Shown piece after piece: positions 25,601 through 36,597 of a DNA stretch of 64,000 bases (its first letter is position 1; the number at the start of each line of letters is the position of its first letter). Under the pieces are notes generated by a model, which was not told the origin of the DNA, did no database searches, and saw only the letters and a program-made list of their open reading frames with translations. The stretch comes from Muricea muricata. Its lineage: Eukaryota; Cnidaria; Anthozoa; Malacalcyonacea; Plexauridae. Made by a program: the position numbers and the translations under genes. The stretch spans positions 992,001 to 1,056,000 of the forward strand of contig OY979725.1 of the NCBI GenBank assembly GCA_963855995.1, read 5' to 3'.

Positions 25601-26412
25601 TTACACTATAATCAAGCTTTGAAACATAATGCAGCGCTTAAATATTTAGGCACACTTAAATATATTTCGGCACCCCTGGAAAATCTTTCCTGGCACACCA
25701 GACCATTTTTTGTGCACCCACACCCAAATTCTGGTCTTTGGTGCACCCAAGATCTTGATGAAAAGTTGAAAACTGCCATACTCTGCAGACCGGTCAAAGA
25801 GGATTGAAAATAGGGGGGGGGTGCCCATATTAAATGGGTTGGCATGTGACACATAGAAATGTTATTCTGCTACTACTCTCTTCATTGGGACACCAAATTG
25901 GAAAGTTTGTAAAATGTGTGATTTACTAAATTTAATACAAATTATATAGAATACAAGAAAATTGTACAGGAAAGACATCCGTTTGGGCTGCAGTAATTCC
26001 TGCATATTTTTTTCTATTTGCTTATTTTTATTTAATTTTATGAGATAATTTGCTTGCATTTTTTCACTGACTCGCTTCATTTTGGTGTCAAAATCAAATT
26101 TATTAACAACAAAAGTGCGAGAATTCTGTATATATAAATACGCAAATGTCAATGCAAATTTATAATGATAATAATCTTGGTAATAAACACTGGGATTATG
26201 TAACCACATCATTCATAAATATTAACACCGAACTTCCCAACTTACTTGAGAATATCGTCGATGCAGAGAGCACAAAACTGGTGTCCACAATCTCGAATTT
26301 GAACAGGATCTTTTAAAACCTCGAGACAAATAGTGCATTCCCAGAACTCTCTTGCCGCATTTTGGTCTACGAACCAAATTAAAGGATAGCCAGAATGGCC
26401 GTGTGTGGCCAT
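19651..26412 (-). CDS. TRAF-like RING/zinc-finger/coiled-coil/MATH protein, gene B
   Basis: Eleven-exon model: 26412-26246, 25252-25204, 25115-25014, 24108-23980, 23766-23734, 23531-23499, 23402-23349, 22464-22432, 22323-22303, 22258-22238 and 20211-19651. All are in phase, giving about 400 residues. RING (CTIC, DCGHQFC, CPSC), one TRAF-type zinc finger (CCNEGC then HMSSC), coiled coil and C-terminal MATH domain are as in gene A. It differs by more coiled-coil exons: an extra 33-nt exon and two 21-nt exons (HENDFKK and HKNVCKK), the second looking like a duplicate that has lost heptad residues. The last intron is enlarged by a nested transposon, and a MATH-exon relic lies between 22970 and 23335. 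No stop or broken site was seen in the main exons, so the gene looks intact. Which tiny exons are used is uncertain. Confidence 0.78.
20479..22103. mobile_element. 1.6-kb TTAA-flanked DNA element with P2RX7-like remnant
   Basis: TTAA at 20475-20478 and 22104-22107 flanks terminal inverted repeats AGTGTATATGCAA...TTGCATATACACT, as expected of piggyBac- or Kolobok-type transposition. Subterminal copies of GTGTGACACAGCG / CGCTGTGTCACAC (near 20675 and 21887) are also inverted. No transposase was recognised. It carries a minus-strand gene remnant (21802-21424). Confidence 0.65.
21424..21802 (-). pseudogene. P2RX7-like cysteine-rich domain gene remnant inside the TTAA element
   Basis: From ATG 21802 the minus strand encodes an acidic Ser/Glu-rich leader, then VQPYQFEPVA, and hits an in-frame TAG at codon 39. 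The same frame continues with DYEEDETDEEG and a possible donor (TG|GTAAGT). A downstream stretch encodes CTCGHCS, then REYRCCKEI. Acidic leader, QPYxFEP and CxCGxC...CCxEI are the pattern of the P2RX7 intracellular (PF20478-type) domain, commonly carried by cnidarian multicopy genes. The identification rests on remembered motif shape. The stop codon suggests decay. Confidence 0.5.
22970..23335 (-). pseudogene. Relic of a second MATH exon inside gene B
   Basis: Nearly the whole MATH exon is recognisable on the minus strand: INGEPFCTSHGY, then a RMKVLVHMNEG stretch at one end, and the C-terminal MATH region (the ACTGTCGGGTGCGTAGAG block near 23008) at the other. About 50 nt corresponding to the VDQQ region are missing, and the frame is broken. 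It follows the 54-nt exon at 23349, as does the shorter relic in gene A. Confidence 0.7.
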
Positions 26413-27092
26413 TATTGAGCAGATCCTTGTCAAAAACCACGATGACTTTTAAAATAGTTCTGCATGATTACTTGCAAATAAGAAAGAAGTCAACTTTCGA
26501 TTTTGAGATTGGAGTATCTGTATTTGGCCGGGTCACCTTATCACAGTCACATGATAATATTTTGAGAATGATGCAGTATTTCAGATATTATCTCAGACAA
26601 AATTTGTTCAAAAACCAACAACTGAAACCAAGGCATGGTTACTAAGCTAAACGCGATCAAAGGTACTGGTAAGTAATTTCAACATGGCTTCCTTTTCTAA
26701 CAAGAGTCAAAATATGAATATGGAAGATATTGGATGATATGGATTAGATATGGATGAGCTTTCTAATAATGAGGGCTTGAATATTCATGAATCGACGGAA
26801 AGTAGCGAGGTAAATAGAATTGGTAATATTTTTCCTGAGTAGAGACTGTACGACTACGTGGTTTGTTTATGAATTTCACCAGTTTAATATACGTACGGAT
26901 ATTGGATGATATTAATAATATGAAAATGGTGCGCGGAGTCGCAGAGATACCAGATTTATTTCGAGTGTTGAACATGATATCCTAAGAGCGAGTGCAGCGA
27001 ACGGGGGCATTTCCTAGCACCATGTATTTTTCTGTTTATTATATAAACTACAGTGTTTTCTACTAAGATAAAAGCGATAGTTTTCTACTAAT
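26413..27092. other. Upstream region of gene B and left flank of the MULE
   Basis: The first ~100 nt resemble the upstream sequences of the other TRAF copies. The remainder is unassigned up to the ATAGAAGC target-site duplication at 27093-27100. Confidence 0.4.
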
Positions 27093-27100
27093 ATAGAAGC

Positions 27101-27178
27101 GGGTCCTACTAATTACTGCCCGGGACTGCCCGGAACTGCCCGGAGACTGCCCGGAGTCGTAAGCTTACTGCCCGGGAT
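27101..27178 (+). repeat. Left terminal inverted repeat of the MULE
   Basis: Starts GGGTCCTACTAATTACTG. Five CTGCCCGG units follow, the last separated by GAGTCGTAAGCTTA. Confidence 0.85.
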
Positions 27179-27739
27179 AAATGATATAACTGTAGAGTGT
27201 CACTGAATAAGTGTTTTTATGTATCCATGTGTATTTACAATATGAAACAATAGGTACTCCGTTTCCGTACTCCGTTCGATTCTTTCCAGTATGCACATGG
27301 TTTGCATTCAAAACGGCACGCGCATGATGACACGTGTTAATTATTAGGCTTTTCAATTTTTGTTTGTTTTCTGTTCACAAAGTAGTAGTTCTTTTACTAG
27401 TGTAACGGTACCCAACTTTTTATTTGTAATTTTATTTTTATTTGTCTAATGAGTGTAAGTTTTGGAGGAAAAAATGATAAACATGATAGTAGATTTTGTT
27501 TTGTTTCGCACTGCCTTTGTCTCGCATATTGTCTAATTAAGATTAATTACTGTAATTACGCATTTCAAATTGAAAAAATAAATTCCTGAGTGATAAGTCA
27601 CCGCATACCACGTATATTAAAATCTATTCTTTCCCCTAAGAATCATTCGAGTTTGAATAGCCACTCGCATACTTTCACAATTCAACCTGTTGAGAAAATT
27701 TTTCAAAATTACGCAAAGTCTAGATTAACTGGGTTAAAA

Positions 27740-30700
27740 ATGGTTAGAAAATCAGCCCGTGGTGCTAAATGGAAGTGGCCTTGTGGCAATTGCGGTTTTC
27801 AGTGCAACGACGACGCAATTTTTTGTGAGGACTGCGGTCAATGGTATCATGTCAAATGCGAAAACTTGTCCTCGAACGATTTTACGGTATTGCGACAGCT
27901 AACGGAAGAATATTTATGTTCATCTTGCACTCATACCGGTGGTCAGTTTAGCTATGACAGAGCTCTTTTACGTTTGAGAGTTTCTGTGAGCAATGGAATG
28001 CTGGAAAGTGGAGTGAAATTGGAAAGCATATTGTTGCGAAACACGCCTACAGTTCAAGTCAGGACCGATGAGTTATTCCTTGGAAGCAAGGCAGTGGATG
28101 CTGTTGCATGTGGCATACTTAAGAGAACTGGTGAGTACATCGTGCATCTACTAGATAAATACTATATATAGTATAAGATATAGACATAGCTATACTGCAT
28201 GATACTAAAGGTAACCTTAGTGTACGGTCTTGTATCATTCGTAGCGCTGTGTCACAGTATAGTACTTCGCACGCAAAAGTCATGATTCGGACACAAAGCA
28301 TCAAATCACTCAAACAATTACACAATTTACGCCACAATTACACGATTCACGCCACAGCTACAGGAATCACGCCATAATTACGGGAATCACACAATACAAA
28401 ATACGCATTAAATTCACTATTTCTCGTTATTTTCCCGCGGCCGCATCAAAGAAATGTTAAAATGGCTGAAAATGATCAGGATTTCTTTATTTTTGTATCT
28501 AATGTTTAGAAAGCGTAACTAAGACCGAAAGAGAATTATTGAAATGTATTTCTATTGCGGCTTCACCTATTTATACACTCTACAAACAATGGCCCAACCT
28601 ATATCATTAAAAACATATATCATTAAACAATATTAATTCCAAAATCAAATTTACTTGAATATACTTTTACTACACTAAATATACAATATACTAAGCGCGC
28701 GTAAAAAATGCATGAATACTAAGGTAAAATTACAATAGAAATACATTTTAATAATCATTTTTTGGTCTTTCTTCCTGTTAAAGGCATTACGATGAAAAAT
28801 CGTTCATCTTGTTTTGATCTCAATCAAACATATAATATCAAAGTAAACGAACAAGGCGTTTTTAGTGTTTCAATAACTTGTCTCGTTCTCCAGATATTCG
28901 CTGTTTTAAAACTTAGAAATAGCTTGTGATGCCATCTTCTCACGCATAACATATTCCAGATAGATCATGGAAAACCATAAATATCTTAGAAACTAAAAAG
29001 CAGAAGTTATTCAAACTTTACAAAAATATAAGAATGTTGTCAGTGCATAAATTTTGGTGTTCCGGGACGCTTGCCTGCTTCCGTACCTGGAGATGGTAAC
29101 TGCTTATTTAATTCGCTGTCCATGGCTATCGCAGGTAACTGCTCCCTAGCCAAAGAGTTAAGAGTGCGCACGTGTATTGAATTAGTGGTCAACAAAGCCA
29201 GGTACCTCAAAATGCACAGGAACACTGGGATTGGTCTTGTGTCCCCAGATTACTCCGAGGCAATGATCGATTGTGCTGTGGATGGCAGATATTCGTCTGC
29301 ATGGACAATTAACGCTGCGTCAACAGTACTGAATACAAGAATAGTTTCTGTTTATCCACCTGTTAACGGCCTGCTTGATAATTCTGTTTCCATACTGCAC
29401 AAGGTATTTATTTGAAATGCTATATTTATTTTTAAAAAAGTGTTAAAAAGGTATTTGTGTGTATGATGTTATAGTATTCTATTATTAATATCACCAGGTA
29501 TTTGTTCCGGCGAAAGAAAATGCGAATTTGAAGAGTAAGCCAATTTTCATATTGTGGACAAGTATTGGAGAACCTGTACCATCCAAAACCTGGACACCTA
29601 ACCATTTCGTGCCGCTATTAGCAGTTTATAATGAGCCTCCAAAGATAGCGTTGTCGGATGATGATTGTATCCATGCAAAGCTGGATAAAGATGAAAAAAA
29701 TGGGAATAGCCGTGCAAATTCGTCTACTCCGAAACGAAGGGTATGCATTTACACTCACAGCTAATTCAAATAAGGTTGACATCGACAATTAATCGTAATC
29801 AGTGTTTTACTTGTAAGCGATGAAGTATGTAACTTTAAATTATTCAACTCATTATAGAAAAATTCAACACCTCCACCAGATCCCTGCGTAAGTCCCATTA
29901 ACGATTTCATGGACAGTAAAGTCAAACAGTCAAAGGCAAAGTATCGGTCAGAAGGAACGTCCACCCCAGTTGCAGTCGATGATTCTGGAGATCAAAGTGT
30001 AGATCAGTCCAAAAATGGGTCTTCGCCGTTATTTACCAGTGCCGAATCGGTGTCGTACGATGGATTTAAGTCTGAAGAAAAGCAATCAAAAGGAAAAAAG
30101 TCCACCCCAGTTGCCGTTGATGATTCTGGAGAAAATAGTGTCCAGCTAAAAGAGTCCCAGAAGAGATCTTTATCATACAACAGATCGGTATCATTAGACG
30201 ATATGTCAGAAAGAGAAACCTCCAACCGAAATAATTCCGTACAATCGAAGGACATGTTTATGTCCGACGACGCCAGGGCATCACTGTTAAGCAACCAGTC
30301 AGAACAAGAAACGTCCACCCAACAGGTATGCACAAATAAACTAAAACACGAGAACATATATGTACATTTTCTATCTTTGTCAGGTTACCTAAATTCACAT
30401 GCACATGGACAACTTGCCTTATCCTTGTAATAATTAACTATAGCCTTAAAAATTCTTTATCATTTCGCAGGAAACGTTGAAATCATCCATGCCCGTTAAC
30501 ACGTCAGACAGGTTTTCATGTGAACCCTCCATACCACGGGGTCATATTAATGGAGCCATTGCAATCCAAAATAGAAAGTTTGTTGACCCGGAAAAAATTC
30601 TTCTATTAATGATCCACGAGAAACCATGCGGAAAAACTATACCAACAGGTGTAAAAGAAAACGTACTGTTTGTTGTGGATAACAACGACAATGCAGATCG

Positions 30701-32396
30701 CCAAGCGAAGGGAAAACGACCAATGTACGTGGACGACTGTGGAATCTGGTCTGGCAAAGCTTCTTGCAAAACTCACCACTACATTATTTCTGAGGAGGGA
30801 TGTCTGGAATATGTTGATAAGAAAAACGGACAATACGTGAAATTTGTAAAAGGACAAAGAGTCGCTGTTGAGCCTCAACCAGCTGCAGATAATATTATCG
30901 TGTTTAAACGATATTACATATCGCTGAAACGGGACTCATCGTTCAGAAAGAGAATTTCAACAGTAATCCAGTGTCCACACAGTATGACTCGATTAAAAAC
31001 CATTTCTGTTGTGGAGTATGTTGGCATCTATCCTGGAAATACCATGCCACATGGAAATAGCAAGCAAAATACTTGCGAGTATGTACGCACTTCCTGTTCT
31101 GTAAAGAGAAAGTTAAACGACTTGATTGAAGCGAAGAAAACGCCCAGGGAAATCTATGAAAACTTAGTGCTCGATAACTCAAACTGTGCCCCCAGAGATT
31201 TGAAACAAGTGCAAAATGCAAACTACCATAACGAAAGAAAAAAGAGAAGTAGCAACAACAAACATAACAGACAAAATGCAGCTGATGAGATACAGACTCT
31301 GCTATCCGACATTCATAGCCATCCATTCATCCAGGAAATCATTCAGTTGAAAGGAAAACCCCCTTGCGTTGTCCTCTACTTACAAGACGATTTAGAGGAC
31401 ATTAGACAGTTTTGTACATCCTCAGCAAGAAACCCAAGTGTTCTTGGAATTGATAGAACATTTAATATCGGGGCATGTTATGCAACTACTCTTGTCTATC
31501 AGCATAAAAATTTGTTAAGAAAAGGAAAAACGTATTCTCCAATAATGTTGGGGGCCATTTATTTGCATTGGGATGGATATTATGAGACATACCATCGATT
31601 TCTATCTCATCTTCAAAGCAGGTTGTCAGCAAATTTGAGTGGACTGCAGTTTTCCAATGTCGTGATAGGTTCGGATGAAGAGGCAGCACTAACAAAGGCA
31701 ATCAAACATTGTTTTCCTTCATCTATCCATGTACTTTGTACTAGACACTTGGAGGAAAATGTCCGTCGTTACTTGTCAGACAAGTTGGGTGCTAGTATTA
31801 AAGACAGAAGAGAAGTTATCACTGACATATTTGGGAAATGTGGCTTAATATCCTGCAACGACATCAAGAAGTTTGAACTTAAAGTTATTAAACTTTATGA
31901 AAAGTACTCAAAGTCTTTGCCTTCATTCAAAAAATACTTCATGAATGTTGTGGAAAGGGTTAGATCCGGAGTTATCGATGCACGACAAGATAACAAGTGG
32001 ATTCCCATCGATTGGAAGAATAACTCATGTGAATCTATAAACCACATAATTAAACTTTCTACTAATTGGAAAACACTAAAATTACCCGACTTAATTGACA
32101 GGCTTTACAAGATTGTAAAACTTCAAAGAATGGACTGCAGAAGAGCATTACACGGCCATGGCAATTATGAATTGGCACCATGGGCCACAAGGTTCAAAGT
32201 TCAGCATTTACAGTGGAGTCAGAAGACTGAAGAGGAAAAAGAAGCCTTGTATAGAAAGTTTATGAAGGGGTTGCCACGAAAACAACAAACAGTAGTCTCG
32301 ACAGATGGTTGTCTAACCATTCCCAGGACTCCAAGAACAGCAAAGAAGCCAGGACAAAGAAAAAGGATTAAGAGCGTAAGGACGAGAACCAAGTAA
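27740..32396 (+). CDS. PHD-OTU-MULE transposase, five-exon gene, apparently intact
   Basis: Exons 27740-28130, 29033-29403, 29498-29740, 29858-30325 and 30471-32396 join in phase to 3399 nt, 1132 residues; start ATG 27740 (AAAAATGG). Exon 1 has a PHD finger (CGNCGFQC, FCEDCGQWYHVKC, LCSSC). Exons 2-3 hold an OTU cysteine-protease domain with catalytic DGNC (VPGDGNCLFNS) and downstream His (WTPNHFVPL). Exon 4 is an acidic Ser-rich linker with a repeated STPVAVDDSG block. Exon 5 is a MULE DDE transposase: first Asp in LGIDRTFN, second in IGSDEEAAL, CTRHLEEN matching the family's CxxH motif, and Glu in NNSCESINH, with a Lys/Arg-rich tail. The role is cut-and-paste transposition in the nucleus; PHD may read histone tails and OTU may cleave ubiquitin. 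The exon 2 acceptor (ATAAG|AA) was chosen because it alone keeps phase; it is the weakest junction. Confidence 0.8.
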
Positions 32397-32724
32397 ATCG
32401 TATATGTAGGATTATTATTAAGTGAATATAAACAACCAAGTAACACTACATTAATAATGTACAAATGCAGTCCGAAGTGTAAAACCATTATAGGAAATTA
32501 GTATATGTTCATCCATTTGTTTTTAAACCACTTTAGAAATTAAAATCATTTTTGTCAAATGAAATATGTCAGACTGTTTTAGTATGTCAAAATAATAGAT
32601 ACTCAAACGTTGACAAATTTTATCAGAAAAACATTTTACTACTGTACATCCTTAGAATCTACAGTAATACATACATAAATATGTGCTTAAAATATAGAAA
32701 TACCTGTTCTGTGACCCTACACGT

Positions 32725-32827
32725 TTTATTTTATCCCCGGGCAGTAAGTTACGGCTCCGGGCAGTAAGTTACGGCTCCGGGCAGTCTCCGGCCTCCGGGC
32801 AGTCCCGGGCAGTAATTAGTAGGACCG
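32725..32827 (-). repeat. Right terminal inverted repeat of the MULE
   Basis: Five CCGGGCAG units with AAGTTACGG spacers end at AGTAATTAGTAGGACCG. It is the inverted counterpart of 27101-27178, with small insertions and substitutions. Confidence 0.85.
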
Positions 32828-32835
32828 ATAGAAGC

Positions 32836-35199
32836 TATTAGTTAATTGTTTGAAAAGCGATAATTTTCACATGTCATGATCTCACATTTGAGATTATCAA
32901 TTTTATCAGTGCTGGAAATCTTTATGAAGCACTGTACTTTAAATAATAAGTATTGATAGACTATAGTCTGTCTAGTCACGAAGTTTAGTAATTCATTGCA
33001 TGTAGTGATCATGTGATGGCAAACAGGCAGGTAAAAATTCGAGATTGTATTCAACCTACAATTATAGTCCTATATAAAACCCACAAGTAAGTCTCTTTTG
33101 ACTTTATTTTGTAATCAGCCGGTATGGTCTGGAAAGTGTGGCAATTAGCCACTCAAGAATTTTTGTTGTGTTCAGGTTTGCATACTTGGCTTAATACTGA
33201 ATATGGTGAATATGGCCAGTGCTAGGTATCTAACATGCACACTGAAGTGCATTTGACTCATGTTTGGACACTGTACATTTGAAATTTTTGAAACCCGATA
33301 TCTTGTTAAAAACAGCCATACTTTCCAGTCTAGGTCATCAGTCTACAGTATCTGACTGCCTATCAAAGTGGATTGTTTGTACTGCACAGCCAAGATACAG
33401 TATTGGGCTGCAATTTTGATGTCTTCTAATAAATTTTCTATTAAATGTCTTCTATTAAATTGCCTATATTTTAGTCCCTATATATTTTCTATTAAATATT
33501 TTAAATCTCAGCACATAATCTTTCCAGTCTGGACTGCAGGTTCATAAACATGAAAATTTTCGAACAATCAACATTATTGATTTCTTGTGGGTACAAGACT
33601 GTTGTTTGAAACATTTGAAAATGTGGAAATAATGCAACCGACTATGGCTAGTTTGAAAATATACTAGTTAAGTGGACTATTTTTTATCACTCCCTGTATA
33701 CTATCCTTCTGCCCATGCCATCTTTTTGCAACATTCAGTAACTGTCTTATTAAGGTTAAGTTAACAGTATCTAGCCATCCACAGAAATTTAATGTTTATT
33801 TAATCAGAAATCTTTAGTAATGTTTGGTCACTATATACTTTGGAACTTCAGTATTAGTAGAGAATAACCAACAATAAGTCTCACTCATGTTGGGACCTAT
33901 ATGTTTTTGTCTCCTTGGCTGTGACAATGCCATCATTCTAGCAGCTAAACCTGGGGCATAAAAAACGTTTGAAAAACTTCATGAGATTTAGTCTGTGCAG
34001 AGATTGTGCAGAATGGAAATATATGAGCATGCACCCCCCCCCCCCCAATTATCAGTAATTAATATTTGATAATTATTTTTAGTCTCTGAGGCTGAGAAAC
34101 AAATTCACACAATTGCCTGCATGGTAAATATTGTTTGGCTGGACCAACATTTCAGTCCTGTAAAGTATGCATTCACCAAAGGATCTGGCCTGCACAGTCA
34201 TATTTGGACAATTCAGTCATCCACGAAAATGCACAACATAAATTCCAACAAAACGTCTGGAAGCTGTTTTAGGAAAAGAAAGGAACTTTAAAAAGACACA
34301 CAATGGATGTGCTGTAAAGCCATTGATTAAGGATAAACAGATGTGCAACTGGATATGTGCCAGTCTCTCATGTTCTATGCTAATATACGACGTCATATCC
34401 ACGAACCATGAAAGTGTTCATAAAATCGTCAATTAATTGACATTTCTCTTTCTAATTCGTTATAAACTTTGGCTTGTGTACTCGCCAGTATACTGCGCAT
34501 ATGACCTGGTTTTTGTTGGCAGCATGAGCATCAGTAAAATAAAAAGGGATAACGTTTCCAGTGAATTTTGCGAAAAAATGCTGAAAGAATTTTCTTTAAA
34601 ATTTGTTTTTGTTCCGACGCACATTTCGGTACTGTTGATTTCTTTGTTTTTTAACCGTGTGCTTATGTTCATCTTGCTAGTCAAAATCAGGTCTAATTAA
34701 ATGTTCATTTATCTTCTACTAAATATACCGTAATTAGTCAAACAAATACGGTTTTTGTAAATAATAGAATTAATAAATAATTTCTTCTTATCTTGTGTTC
34801 AGATTTATTTATAAATCAAAATACAATATAATAATCTTATTACGAAAAACAGTGCATGTACCATATATTTTTGCTAACCTCATACATATATTATTCAATT
34901 TTCAAAATACCTTTGTCTCGCTACTAGCCTAGTACTCACTCTTAAGCGCTTAAGATAATATTCTCCCTCTCCAAAATGCATGGTTACATAAACGTAGTTG
35001 TATACAAGACCGAATTTTGGGAGAGGTGCGCGCCTTCCCTGGAAATAGGAGAGGTGCACACTTCCCCAAAAAACCCCCCACATTCCCTTACAATTTCTCC
35101 AAAATCTGGCCTTGGTTATATGTTAACTCGGTTTTTGCATGCATGCCACTTGATTTCTTATCTTTACTTCAAAGTTCAAATGGTCATTGTGGCCAAGCA
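32836..35199. other. Gene-free stretch between MULE and satellite
   Basis: AT-rich; a C-run lies near 34033-34046. Open frames are short and featureless. I see no domain, RNA or repeat structure to report. Confidence 0.5.
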
Positions 35200-36597
35200 T
35201 GTGTCTTTAGTGTTGGAACATGTTATAAGGATTGAAATTATTGTTTTCAGAGATTTTATGACTTTGGTTAAATAGGAACAAATTTTGTCATTGCTTAACC
35301 CAGCCTATTATTACACGAATTATTATGTATTTAGTGTTTGAAAATGTTATTATAAGGATTGAAATTATTGTCGTTTTCAGAGATTTTATGACTGGTTGAA
35401 TAGGAACAAATTTTGTGATTATTTAACCAAGCCTATTATTGCACGAATTATTGTGTCTTTAATGTTTAAAAATGTTATTATAAGGATTGAAATTATTGTT
35501 TTCAGAGATTTTATTACTTTGGTTAAATAGGCATAAATTTTGACATTGTTTAACCAAGTACATTATTACACGAATTATTGTATCTTCAGTGTTGGAAAAT
35601 GTTATTAGAAGGATTGAAATTATTGTTTTCAGAGATTTTACGACTTTGGTTAAATAAAAACAAATTTTGTCATTATTTAACCAAGCCTATTATTACACGA
35701 ATTATTATGTATTTAGTGTTTGAAAATATTATTATAAGGATTGAAATTATTGTTTTCAGAGATTTTATGACTTTGGTTGAATAGGAACAATTTTTGTGAT
35801 TATTTAACCAAGCCTATTATTGCACGAATTATTGTGTCTTTAGTGTAGGAAAATGTTATTATAACGGCTGCTGTATTGTTTTCAGAGATTTTATGAGTTT
35901 GGTTAAACATGATCAAATTTTGTCATTATTTAACCAAGCCTATTATTACACGAATTATTGTGTCTTTAGTGTTGGAAAATGTTATTATAAGGATTGAAAT
36001 TATTGTTTTCAGAGATTTTATTACTTTGGGTTAAATAGGTACAAATTTTGTCATTGTTTAACCAAGCCTATTATTACACGAATTATTGTGTCTTTAGTGT
36101 TGGAAAATGTTATTATAAGGATTGAAATTATTGTTTTCAGAGATTTTATGAGTTTGGTTAAATAGGAACAAATTTAGTGATTACTTAACCAAGCATATTA
36201 TTACACGAATTATTGTGTCTTTACCGTTGGAAAATGTTATTATAAAGGCTGCGGTATTGTTTTCAGAGATTTTATGAGTTTGGTTAAACATGATCAAATT
36301 TTGTCATCATTTAACCAAGCCTATTATTACACGAATTATTGTGTCTTTAGTGTTGGAAAATGTTATTATAAGGATTGAAATTATTGTTTCCAGAGATTTT
36401 ATGACTTTGGTTAAATATGTACAAATTTTGTCATTATTTAACCAAGCCTATATTATTACACGAATTATTATGTATTTAGTGTTTGAAAATGTTATTATGA
36501 GGATTGAAATTATTGTTTTCAGAGATTTTATGACTTTGGTTAAATATGTACAAATTTTGTCGTTGTTTAACCAAGCCCATTATCACACGAATTATTG
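35200..36597 (+). repeat. 127-bp satellite array, forward block
   Basis: About 11 monomers of ~127 bp. Each contains AACCAAGCCTATTATTACAC, GAATTATTGTGTCTTTAGTG, TTATAAGGATTGAAATTATT and GTTTTCAGAGATTTTATGAC. Some monomers instead read AACGGCTGCTGTATTG or AAGGCTGCGGTATTG before GTTTTCAG. Apparent frames across the array are by-products of tandem repetition. Confidence 0.9.

Larger units (their letters stand above)
27101..32827 (+). mobile_element. Complete MULE-type DNA transposon (5.73 kb)
   Basis: Bounded by an 8-bp direct repeat ATAGAAGC (27093-27100 and 32828-32835). Ends are inverted: GGTCCTACTAATTACTGCCC on the left and its complement on the right. Each end carries five copies of CTGCCCGG (or CCGGGCAG), GC-rich against the AT-rich background and likely transposase-binding repeats. 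It contains one plus-strand gene (27740-32396). An 8-bp duplication and MULE-type transposase place it in the Mutator superfamily, though many MULEs make 9-bp duplications. Confidence 0.85.

Noticed and set aside
34437-34700. 87-codon frame before the satellite
   Set aside because: No ATG at its start, no domain, no splice sites; AT-rich chance frame.
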